DNA from: Prevotella sp.
GTDB taxonomy: Bacteria > Bacteroidota > Bacteroidia > Bacteroidales > Bacteroidaceae
Direction: 5' to 3'
NCBI GenBank assembly: GCA_024695815.1
Contig: JAILHK010000010.1
Location: 25,893 to 89,892, forward strand
Length of the DNA: 64,000 nt
The notes under the pieces were generated by a model. That model was not told the DNA's origin. It did not search any database and saw only the letters and a program-made list of their open reading frames with translations. This document shows positions 56,343-64,000 of the stretch, one piece after another. The position numbers and the translations under genes were made by a program. The number at the start of each line of letters is the position of its first letter. The stretch's first letter is position 1.

Positions 56343-58397
56343 ATGACAGGAAAGAAAATCATATATACATTCATGACCTCGTTGGTGCTGGCAGTCGCTG
56401 CCTGTACCAATGAGGATATGGATGTATCGCTCAACCATACTGCCGAAGGTGCCATAGACCTCAGCGTGGGCGTTGAAGCCACACCGGCAAGACGAGCCTT
56501 GACCCGTGCCGGTGGCGCTACGTCAGCGTACTATGCCATGAAGGCTGGTACGCAGGTGCGACTGAAGGTGGACGGCCGATGGACAGGAAAGACACCTGAG
56601 GCCATCAGCCAGAAGACCACCTGCACGACCATCGCTGCAGAGAGCGGCTCGGCCGTCAACGCTTTGTCGTTCACCGAAGACGAGATGCTCTACTGGGACG
56701 ACTATGGAACGGGCGATCCTAACAATAAGACTAACACAGACCAAGGGCTGAATGTGCTGGGCGTAGCTGTTGACGGCAAGGATGCTGCCCCCACCATTGC
56801 AAACGACAGCCAGTGGGAAAGCCTGCCCTGGGATGTTGTCACCGATGGCGACGATGTGCTCGGCAGCGATATCATCGTGTCTAACAACCTGACAGCCTAT
56901 CAATTTAAAAATCGCAACGACGACGAGGCCAAGAAGATAATCTTCCAGCACCCGCTGAGCAAGATCACCATCAACCTGAAGGCTGCCGATGGTTTCACAA
57001 AGGGTACCGTAGGTGCAACGAAATATAAGTTTGAGAAGGACCCCACGGTGACGCTGACCAATGCCACCACACTGGCTGGCATCAGCGATGCAGCCAACGA
57101 CTATGCGCTGACCAAAGGTACGGTAAGCATTGCCAGAGCCGTGGCAGAAAGCGACGGCACGAAGGAGACGCTCATTGCCGGCACCACCAGCACCACGGAT
57201 GAAGATATCACCGTGATAAAGCAGGCAGTGGTTTACCCCGGCACACAGTTGGGCGCAACCGCAGATGCCGTGATTGCCATCGTGAATGCCGACGACAACA
57301 TCTACTACATCCGTGCCAACGAGATTCACGCTGCTATCGATGACAAAGGCGGGCATACAGACTATAAGACCCTGGCGGGCTACAACTACATCATCAACGT
57401 GACCGTCAAGAAGACCGGTATCGTGCTGACGGCTACCGTGGAGAAATGGGTGGACGTGAACTCTGACGAGGTACACCCCGTCATCAACGTCAATACGACC
57501 GTGGGTGGTGGCATCTATAAGCCTACTGGAGCCAACGTGTTTGCCTTCTATCGCAGCGAAGCCATTGACAAGGGTTATAACAACGACGCAACGCCCGAGA
57601 TGGAGATCGACGGCACGGTGGACTGGACCAACACCACCACACTCTACTGGACCAGTCACTATCAGCACTACCACTTCCGCGGCATCTATCCCGACACGAC
57701 CACCGTGGTGGAGGATGCTACCGACCAGACACAGTATGTAGAGGTGGCAAACGGTGACTACGATGCTGCGACCTTCCCCAGCAACTTTGTGATGGGCATG
57801 CCCGAGATTGCAGCAGGAACGCCGTGCGGCAACCCAGACCACACTCAGGTGGACATGAGCATACATGGTATCTGTGCCCGCGAGGCTGCCATCAACCTGA
57901 ATTTCCGCTATATGATGAGTCAGGTGGAGGTGCTCCTTACTTCGAGCGCTGAGGGAGCCCATGACCATGTGGACCTGAGCAACGTGAAGGTGGAACTGGT
58001 GAACGTCTATAACACAGGACACATCCTGTTGAAAGATCGCTCGGCCGTGGTCACTGGCACAGCCGCCGACTTCACTCTGCCACAGATAGATGACACCAAG
58101 CATCAGTACCTGGGCGTCATCGTACCACAGGCGCTGCCCTACACCACCGCTGGTGCAGCAACCAATCTGCGCTTCCGCATCACCGTGACCAACAGCGATA
58201 GCACGAAGGACATCTACTATGCCGACGTGGAGCCTATTCTGAAGAAAGGCACCACCGAGAAAGTAGCGCCCAAGGGCAAATGGGAATCGGGCATACACTA
58301 CGTCTATAACCTGAAGGTGACAAAGACAGAGATCAAGTCCACCGCATCGCTCACCGACTGGCAAACTGAAGATGCCGAGGAGGAAGTGTGGTTCTAA
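56343..58397 (+). CDS. Two-domain fimbrillin family lipoprotein, subunit 4
   Basis: The 684-residue protein has lipobox VAAC (Cys about 21). The propeptide strand GAIDLSVGVEATPARRAL leads to site TR55-A56, with an extra ARR just before it. Two fimbrillin repeats end with NYIINVTVKKTGIVLTATVEKWVDVNSDE (about 350-380) and IHYVYNLKVTKTEIKSTASLTDWQ (about 645-672). LNFRYMMSQVEVLLTS is the typical inner strand of the second. It starts 9 nt after subunit 3. The long minus-strand reading frame across this gene is only its mirror. Probable pilus subunit. Confidence 0.8.
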   Translation: MTGKKIIYTFMTSLVLAVAACTNEDMDVSLNHTAEGAIDLSVGVEATPARRALTRAGGATSAYYAMKAGTQVRLKVDGRWTGKTPEAISQKTTCTTIAAESGSAVNALSFTEDEMLYWDDYGTGDPNNKTNTDQGLNVLGVAVDGKDAAPTIANDSQWESLPWDVVTDGDDVLGSDIIVSNNLTAYQFKNRNDDEAKKIIFQHPLSKITINLKAADGFTKGTVGATKYKFEKDPTVTLTNATTLAGISDAANDYALTKGTVSIARAVAESDGTKETLIAGTTSTTDEDITVIKQAVVYPGTQLGATADAVIAIVNADDNIYYIRANEIHAAIDDKGGHTDYKTLAGYNYIINVTVKKTGIVLTATVEKWVDVNSDEVHPVINVNTTVGGGIYKPTGANVFAFYRSEAIDKGYNNDATPEMEIDGTVDWTNTTTLYWTSHYQHYHFRGIYPDTTTVVEDATDQTQYVEVANGDYDAATFPSNFVMGMPEIAAGTPCGNPDHTQVDMSIHGICAREAAINLNFRYMMSQVEVLLTSSAEGAHDHVDLSNVKVELVNVYNTGHILLKDRSAVVTGTAADFTLPQIDDTKHQYLGVIVPQALPYTTAGAATNLRFRITVTNSDSTKDIYYADVEPILKKGTTEKVAPKGKWESGIHYVYNLKVTKTEIKSTASLTDWQTEDAEEEVWF

Positions 58398-58419
58398 TTA
58401 TAATATAAGGTATAGGTAA

Positions 58420-60249
58420 ATGACAATCAAAAGATACATCATACTCGCACTATCAGCACTGACGCTGGCTGGATGCAGCAACGACGACGAGGCCTCGCTG
58501 GTGCAGGAGCGCTTGCCTCTGACATTCGAGACATCGCTCTCGGGCAGTAGTCTGGTGACACGCGCTGCTGGCAGCACGATAGAAGCCGACGACAAGCTGT
58601 TGTGCTACGTGCGCCACATCGCTGACCAACAAGCAGAGCCCGTGCAGAGCAAACTGGTGACCATCATCAATGATGCGCCTACCGAGCCCCTCTACTGGGA
58701 TGACTTCAGCGAATCGACAGCAGATGGCGCCAAGGACCTGCGCACCAGCGGTCACGGACTGCAGTCGTTCTACGGCTACTGCTATAATGGCGGCACGCCA
58801 ACGACGGCACTTGACGAAGCAACGGGTGTCCTGGGCTGGACCACCGCTGCCAACCAGACAACTGCCGAGGCGCTGAAGGAGAACGACTTGCTGTGGTCGG
58901 ACGCTCAGAGTATGATAACCTATCAACATGCTAAGGACAAGCATGGCACGCTGACAGTGCCTTTCTATCACGCCATGAGCAAGTTTACCATCGTGGTGGT
59001 GCTGGACAAGGGCTTTAAGGCTGACGACCTAGCAACTACTACGGTCACCCTGGCAGGCATGAACCTGAATGGCACCTTCACGGCGCCAGACTCGACGGTC
59101 ACCGCCACGGGAACTACCTCCGTGAAGATGTATGCCAACGCAGCCTCAACAACAGAGGCAGGCAAGCCATGTCGCGCCTACGAGGCTGTGGCTGTACCAC
59201 TGACTGCACTGACCGACGGCAAATTGCTGGCCACGATTCAGTCGGTGGATGGCAACGACTATGAGGTGGTGCTCAACTCGGACGTACTGAACAGTTGGCA
59301 GGATGGCATCAAGAACAATGCCAGCATCAGCGGCGTGAACTATAAGCTCACCGTGACACTGAACAAGCAGGCCATCAGTCTGGTAGCCACGCTGGCCGAC
59401 TGGACCGACGTGAGTGCGTCTGCCGTGGGCAGCATTAACTTCACGGCCGACGTGAAGACCATCGACAAGACCAACAATGCCAGCCTGAAGGCCGGCGACT
59501 CGTTCTCGCTGTGGCGCTCTACCGACAATACTGACTTCGGCACGATGGCCACCACAGCGACATATGATGATGGCAAGTTTGTCAACAGTCCAGTCATCTA
59601 CTGGCCCAACAGCAGCACCAACTATTATTTCCGTGCATTGGCCCAGAAGACCAACGAGAAAACACTGGAGGCTGTCACCACGATGGAGGCCAATCAAGGC
59701 ACCGACCTGCTGTGGGCTACCACCGCTGCACACACAGGAACGGAAGCCGATGGCACCACCACACATGACTATACCGAAGGCGACGCCATCAATCCCCGTA
59801 CGGGCGACGTGCCCCTAGTGTTCAAGCACGTGATGAGCAACGTAAAGGTAGAACTGAAGACCAGCAGCGATGCCTCTGCCGTTGACCTGACAGATGCCAC
59901 GGTGACCATGACAAACCTGAAGAACAAGGGTGAGGTCAATCTGGCAACAGGTGTTGTCACGGCTGATACAACCAAAGCCACCATTCCGGTGGAGAACGAG
60001 ACAATCATGGTGCCACAACACATCACAGATGCGTCAAGACTGGTCATCACCCTGAAAGATGGTACGACCTACTCGGTGCAGCTGAACCTTTGTGAGGATG
60101 ACACACAACAGGTCATCACCAATTGGCTTGGCGGTAATAAGTACATCTACACCATCACACTGAAAAAAGAAGAAATCAAGTTCCGTGCCTTGGTTCGAGA
60201 CTGGACCGAGAACACAGGCAGTGGCAATGCAACACTGGATTGGGACTGA
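58420..60249 (+). CDS. Two-domain fimbrillin family lipoprotein, subunit 5
   Basis: The 609-residue protein has lipobox LAGC (Cys about 19). The strand LPLTFETSLSGSSLV ends in site TR48-A49. Repeat one ends NYKLTVTLNKQAISLVATLADWTDVSASA (about 305-335) and repeat two ends KYIYTITLKKEEIKFRALVRDWTENTG (about 575-602). The inner strand motif FKHVMSNVKVELKTS is present in the second and FYHAMSKFTIVVVL in the first. It begins 22 nt after subunit 4. Subunits 3, 4 and 5 share one layout and probably arose by gene duplication. Confidence 0.8.
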   Translation: MTIKRYIILALSALTLAGCSNDDEASLVQERLPLTFETSLSGSSLVTRAAGSTIEADDKLLCYVRHIADQQAEPVQSKLVTIINDAPTEPLYWDDFSESTADGAKDLRTSGHGLQSFYGYCYNGGTPTTALDEATGVLGWTTAANQTTAEALKENDLLWSDAQSMITYQHAKDKHGTLTVPFYHAMSKFTIVVVLDKGFKADDLATTTVTLAGMNLNGTFTAPDSTVTATGTTSVKMYANAASTTEAGKPCRAYEAVAVPLTALTDGKLLATIQSVDGNDYEVVLNSDVLNSWQDGIKNNASISGVNYKLTVTLNKQAISLVATLADWTDVSASAVGSINFTADVKTIDKTNNASLKAGDSFSLWRSTDNTDFGTMATTATYDDGKFVNSPVIYWPNSSTNYYFRALAQKTNEKTLEAVTTMEANQGTDLLWATTAAHTGTEADGTTTHDYTEGDAINPRTGDVPLVFKHVMSNVKVELKTSSDASAVDLTDATVTMTNLKNKGEVNLATGVVTADTTKATIPVENETIMVPQHITDASRLVITLKDGTTYSVQLNLCEDDTQQVITNWLGGNKYIYTITLKKEEIKFRALVRDWTENTGSGNATLDWD

Positions 60250-60321
60250 GAAGTAGTGCGGCAAGGCCGCAAAGTGAGAGGTGAGAGGTGAGAACTGAGA
60301 GGTACTTTTAAGTGAGAAGAC
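60250..60321. repeat. Short intergenic segment with GTGAGAG tandem repeats and a small hairpin
   Basis: A small hairpin (GCGGC-AA-GGCCGC type) is followed by tandem GTGAGAG-like words (about 60275-60302). Such GTGAGAG tracts recur in Bacteroidetes intergenic DNA. It is the longest gap within the fimbrillin run after 51452 and could modulate expression of the last genes. Confidence 0.5.
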
Positions 60322-61509
60322 GTGAAGAATTGGTATAACATATATTTATGCTTTGTATTGCTGTTGGCAGGATGTACTGCTGAACAGGAGACATACGACG
60401 GCGGACAGCAGACGGAGCGGATGCCTGTGCTTTTCTCTGCTGGCAACACAGAGACGGTCATCACGCGTGCCGCTTCGGCATCCTTTATGCCGAAGGATAG
60501 CCGTTTTGTGTGCTCGATGTTCTTCCATGCTGGTGCTAACGACGACAACGACACGGAGTTCTACTCTGAGACCCAAGCACTGGCAGAGGATGTCAACATG
60601 ACAACGGCATGGCTGAAAATCAGCAACACCGTTGGCAACGCCGTCTATTGGAACAATGCCTATGCAGCAGCCACAAAGACCGACAGCTATGGTTTCGACG
60701 AGGCGGCCAAGTGTTTCTACTGGCAGAACCGACTGAACCATATCTTCCTGGCTCTGGCAGACTACAACAAGTTGAACAATGATAATGGCACGGATGCAGG
60801 CAACCTGAGACTGTATCCAAGCGTGACCACGCAGTACAAAGACCAGTATATGATGGCCTATGACCTGACCCGTGGCAACAAGACTGCCATCACACAGCAA
60901 CCCGACCCCATCCTGGCTGTAGAGGTAGCCAAGCCCTCAGGTGCTACACCCGAGGCCAACCGCGTAAAACTGTTCTTCAAGCACCAGTTCTCGCAGGTTC
61001 AGGTCAACCTAAAGAACTCGCAGGATGCATCGGTCACCATCTCCCCCGACCAAATATTAAGCGTAGAACTGCTGGGCGTTGCCGAAACAGGCTATGTGGC
61101 CTATTGCATACAACCAGATGGCAGTGTGCCTGCCACCACCTCGGCACCCATCAATGTGGACGATGCCAGATACAATGCCACGAAGAAAGACAACCCCTAC
61201 GGTTCGCTTTTCAGTTTGTTTGAGCGCACCACCACGACGCCCGGCTATCTGAAATCGTTCGAGGGTATTGCCTTCGGTACGCTGCAGGGCATCCGCATCT
61301 CGTGGAAGGAATCAGATGCTGCCGATGCCGTGGTGCACAAGGCCACCTTCAAAGGCGTGAAGAACCTGACGCTGGAGAGTGGCAAGAAATATATCTATAA
61401 TATGGAGTTGCGTCGTAGTCTGATAGCACAGGTCACAGCCGAGATTGCCGATTGGGAAACCGACAAGACGGTTTACGATGCTGATGCCACCATTCAAAAT
61501 AACGAATAG
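60322..61509 (+). CDS. Fimbrillin family lipoprotein, subunit 6
   Basis: The start is GTG at 60322, giving lipobox LAGC (Cys about 18). In the 395-residue product the strand RMPVLFSAGNTETVI ends in site TR49-A50. One fimbrillin fold follows, with VKLFFKHQFSQVQVNLKNSQ as inner strand and the closing KKYIYNMELRRSLIAQVTAEIADWETDK (about 355-383). It is shorter than subunits 3-5, with a single repeat. It is separated from the next gene by 7 nt. Probable minor pilus subunit or adaptor to the tip protein. Confidence 0.8.
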   Translation: MKNWYNIYLCFVLLLAGCTAEQETYDGGQQTERMPVLFSAGNTETVITRAASASFMPKDSRFVCSMFFHAGANDDNDTEFYSETQALAEDVNMTTAWLKISNTVGNAVYWNNAYAAATKTDSYGFDEAAKCFYWQNRLNHIFLALADYNKLNNDNGTDAGNLRLYPSVTTQYKDQYMMAYDLTRGNKTAITQQPDPILAVEVAKPSGATPEANRVKLFFKHQFSQVQVNLKNSQDASVTISPDQILSVELLGVAETGYVAYCIQPDGSVPATTSAPINVDDARYNATKKDNPYGSLFSLFERTTTTPGYLKSFEGIAFGTLQGIRISWKESDAADAVVHKATFKGVKNLTLESGKKYIYNMELRRSLIAQVTAEIADWETDKTVYDADATIQNNE

Positions 61510-61516
61510 AACACGT

Positions 61517-64000
61517 ATGAATATCAACCAGCTATATAAACAGTCACGTATCGCACTCATGGCCGCACTTGCCTGTTCGCTGACAAGCTGCAGTGAGTTG
61601 CTGGACGGTCTCTTCTCTGACAATGGTTCAGAGCAAGAGGAAGTGATGTTTACCACTGCTATTCCCAATGTCACGATGACTCGTTCGGCCAGATCAGAAT
61701 ACGAAGAAGCCATGGGAGCCTATCAGGCCGTGAACGAGGCTTACGAGTTTACCGTTGGGATGTATGGGGCAGACGGGAAGCTGTTGGACACCGGCATCTA
61801 CCAGCCTGTGGCCAACAACATCATGGGCACGCTGGCCTCCAAGGATGACGAGATGCCGCTATACTGGCCCAGCACTACTACGGCCTATGGCTTTAAGGCA
61901 ACTGCCGGTTCGGAAACGTTGTCGGCCGACCAGCGCACAAAGGCAAACTGGCTGCTGCAAGACCGATTGGAAGGCTACGGTTATATTCAGAAATGGGATG
62001 GCGACGACGACAACGGCAATCCCATAGACCGCCTGGATGCCCTGAACTATCACAGTGCTAAGGAGTGGCGACGCCTGAACAGTGAAGTCAAGTTGGTCAG
62101 CGATGATGAAGACTACAAGAAAATACCTCTCTACCTGCAGCACCAGCGTTCGCTGATTACCATCATCCTGAAAGCCGACGAGGGCGTGAGCAGAAAGGCA
62201 CTGAACTTCAACGTGGCCGAAAACGACCTTAGCGCCAAGATATACTCGTACGACACCGAAGCCATGGAGATTGCGCCATTGGCTGGCGAAGAATTCATTG
62301 ACTACGACGAAGACAAGAACGGTGCTGCCGAGACGCATGTCAGCACCACACGCTACGATGCGATTGTTGAGCCTCACGACTACTCCCTTCAGCCCGCCAG
62401 CGACCTCATCACGCGAATCTCGCTTTCGGGCCAGCACTATTCTTTCTATGCCGGCAACGACAACGACTTCGAACACAATAAAGACAGTTATAAGCTGGAG
62501 GCTGGCAAGCACCTCATCATCACCGTGACGCTGAGTCGTAACAGTCGTAAGGTGATGATGACGGCCTATATCGAGGACTGGACCGAACAGGTGACGAACA
62601 CCATCTGTGACGACTATGGCAATGCGGGCGACCCCATCATGATTGAGAACCGCCAGGAACTGATAGACTTCCTCAGCAACGAGTCGCAAAACAAGGCCGG
62701 AAACATTGCTTTGATAACCAACGATATTGACCTGGAAGACTGGTCCACGACCTACGACCTGAACTGCACGTTGAACCTGGGTGGCTGCAGCCTGTTGAGC
62801 AACTATCGCTTCCTGAACGACATGCAGGATGCTGCCAGTCTGCTGAATGGTACCATCCAGATAGGCGCTGCCGTCGATGCCGCCATTGCCACCACCAACA
62901 ACGGAACCATTGAAGACGTCAAGGTGACAACGAGAAGCAATAGTGATGCCCATGCCACCGTGGCAGGTGCCGTGGTACACAACGCAGGTACCATCTCGCG
63001 CTGCCGTTCGTCGCTGAAGGTAGTGGGTGCCGCCACTACCGCATTCGTCGGTGGCATTGCAGCCATCTCTGCCTCTAGCAGCAACAAGATAGCCACCATC
63101 GACGCCTGTAGCGTGAGCAACAGCGTGAAGGGCGGACAGGTTGGCGGTGGCATTGTAGGTCAGGCCAACGGTAACGTGACCAACAACACCTTTGAATACG
63201 GCATCACCCTGTTGCAAGACAAACAGACACATAAAAATATTGTGGGCATCGTGAATACCGACCATGCCTTCACAGCCGAAGGGAATGCCTGGCCTACGGT
63301 CGATGGAGATTTCGACTTAGAGAATAACACTGCCAGCGAACAGCGCTATGATGGTATCATCGACAGCGGAGAAGAGCTGCACGAATCGACCAAGACTGTC
63401 TATAACAGCGACACCAAGCGCTACCGACTGGCACAGAACATCAGCGTGAGCCGTCAGGTGGGCAGCATTACCTACGAACTGGATGGCAACAACAAGCAGA
63501 TTTCCACCAGCGCCATGATCTTTGGTGCCATCACCGGTAAGGTACACGACCTGACGGTTATGGTAACAGATAATCTGATTGCTACACCAGACAAGACAGC
63601 AGCTACCGATGCCATTGCGGCCTTGGCCTTTGAGGTGCATGGCGATCAGGCTGCTATCGAGCGTGTTAACGTAAAGATGGCTGATGGCACCACGATACAG
63701 GCCTCAAACCCAGCTGGTTTGGTGGTTTGGGTATGGGGTGGTGCCACCGTGAGTGGTTGTGAGGCCACGGTGAACCTCTTTGCCGATGTGGAGGCCAACA
63801 TCACACAGGGACGTAAGTTTGCCGGTGGTCTGGTATCTACCGTTTCCCGCGGCACCGTTACCCAGTGCATCCTGCATTCTGGCAGCACCTTTAAAGGCAC
63901 CACGTCAACCATTATCTATTATGGCGGCATCGTGGGTGGTATCGAGAAGAAAGATGGTTCTAACGATGCGCCAGCACTCACCATCACCGACTGCACCAGC
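61517..64000 (+). CDS. Large fimbrillin-type tip adhesin with beta-helix/GLUG-like repeats, 3' end outside window
   Basis: The frame from the ATG at 61517 is open to the window edge (828 codons). Lipobox LTSC (Cys about 25) is followed by strand EVMFTTAIPNVTM and site TR56-S57. A fimbrillin domain ends KHLIITVTLSRNSRKVMMTAYIEDWTEQ near 355. From about 370 the protein changes to repeats resembling GLUG or right-handed beta-helix coils (NLGGCSLLSNYRFL, GGGIVGQANGNVTNNTFEYG, GGLVSTVSRGTVTQCILHSG, GGIVGGIEKKDGS). A long C-terminal adhesive domain on a fimbrillin base, placed last in the operon, fits a tip adhesin. The large minus-strand frame opposite (61859-63265) is its mirror. Confidence 0.8.
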   Translation, partial: MNINQLYKQSRIALMAALACSLTSCSELLDGLFSDNGSEQEEVMFTTAIPNVTMTRSARSEYEEAMGAYQAVNEAYEFTVGMYGADGKLLDTGIYQPVANNIMGTLASKDDEMPLYWPSTTTAYGFKATAGSETLSADQRTKANWLLQDRLEGYGYIQKWDGDDDNGNPIDRLDALNYHSAKEWRRLNSEVKLVSDDEDYKKIPLYLQHQRSLITIILKADEGVSRKALNFNVAENDLSAKIYSYDTEAMEIAPLAGEEFIDYDEDKNGAAETHVSTTRYDAIVEPHDYSLQPASDLITRISLSGQHYSFYAGNDNDFEHNKDSYKLEAGKHLIITVTLSRNSRKVMMTAYIEDWTEQVTNTICDDYGNAGDPIMIENRQELIDFLSNESQNKAGNIALITNDIDLEDWSTTYDLNCTLNLGGCSLLSNYRFLNDMQDAASLLNGTIQIGAAVDAAIATTNNGTIEDVKVTTRSNSDAHATVAGAVVHNAGTISRCRSSLKVVGAATTAFVGGIAAISASSSNKIATIDACSVSNSVKGGQVGGGIVGQANGNVTNNTFEYGITLLQDKQTHKNIVGIVNTDHAFTAEGNAWPTVDGDFDLENNTASEQRYDGIIDSGEELHESTKTVYNSDTKRYRLAQNISVSRQVGSITYELDGNNKQISTSAMIFGAITGKVHDLTVMVTDNLIATPDKTAATDAIAALAFEVHGDQAAIERVNVKMADGTTIQASNPAGLVVWVWGGATVSGCEATVNLFADVEANITQGRKFAGGLVSTVSRGTVTQCILHSGSTFKGTTSTIIYYGGIVGGIEKKDGSNDAPALTITDCTS

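Noticed and set aside
56523..58364. 613-codon minus-strand open frame
   Set aside because: It lies fully inside fimbrillin subunit 4, has no start context or domain, and its composition mirrors the coding strand.
61859..63265. 468-codon minus-strand open frame
   Set aside because: It is the mirror of the tip adhesin gene, which has a lipobox, a processing site and a recognisable fold.

Overview
The window looks like a chromosomal segment of a Prevotella-type member of the Bacteroidales. The reasons are SusC/SusD pairs, a hybrid two-component (HTCS) regulator, FimA/Mfa1-type fimbrillin lipoproteins, DUF3332/DUF3244/DUF3575/DUF5119 family proteins, C-terminal sorting-like tails ending in short Lys-rich strands, and repeated promoters of the Bacteroidetes form TTTG-(19 to 23 nt)-TAnnTTTG. 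The genus is an inference; no rRNA or tRNA gene is visible.

Layout. 1-5502: the 3' part of a Dna2-like nuclease-helicase, a DUF3332 lipoprotein, and a sigma-70-family factor with a C-terminal membrane segment that overlaps a membrane-anchored lipoprotein gene. 5633-24070: a glycoside-degradation region. It holds a broken GH92 alpha-mannosidase, three paralogous clan GH-D (GH27/GH36-like) enzymes, an HTCS regulator, a GH36 alpha-galactosidase, a sialate O-acetylesterase-type enzyme and a secreted FG-GAP/VCBS protein. 24287-39882: a seven-gene minus-strand operon, transcribed FAS1, SusC, SusD, FAS1, FAS1, SusC, SusD, which is the glycan-binding and import part of a polysaccharide utilisation locus (PUL). 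40090-45205: a GH95-like enzyme and a GH2 beta-mannosidase broken by a frameshift. 45206-45899: no large gene, but a dense set of repeats, including a strict 22-nt-period array of CTAG palindromes. 45900-48364: a 40-residue membrane protein, a DUF3244 protein and a TPR/LuxR-type membrane regulator. 48772-64000: a plus-strand type V pilus (fimbrillin) operon of at least nine genes, running off the right edge.

How the genes work together. The HTCS, the two SusC/D systems, the FAS1 lipoproteins and the exo-acting hydrolases look like one regulon for a galactose-decorated, acetylated glycan. A motif TTTGT(C/T)GCA recurs upstream of several of these operons. Both mannosidases in the locus (GH92 and GH2) are damaged while the alpha-galactosidase-like genes are intact, which suggests the locus has lost a mannose-processing step. 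In the pilus operon all seven fimbrillins carry a Thr-Arg-(Ala/Ser) site shortly after the lipobox, as expected if an arginine-specific protease removes the N-terminal strand for strand-exchange assembly.

The least explained signal is a set of intergenic arrays of short palindromes with a 21- or 22-nt period (3508-3563, 5576-5634, 45370-45647). Each array uses a different palindromic word (AGCT, GGCC, CTAG). I know of no described system that accounts for them.
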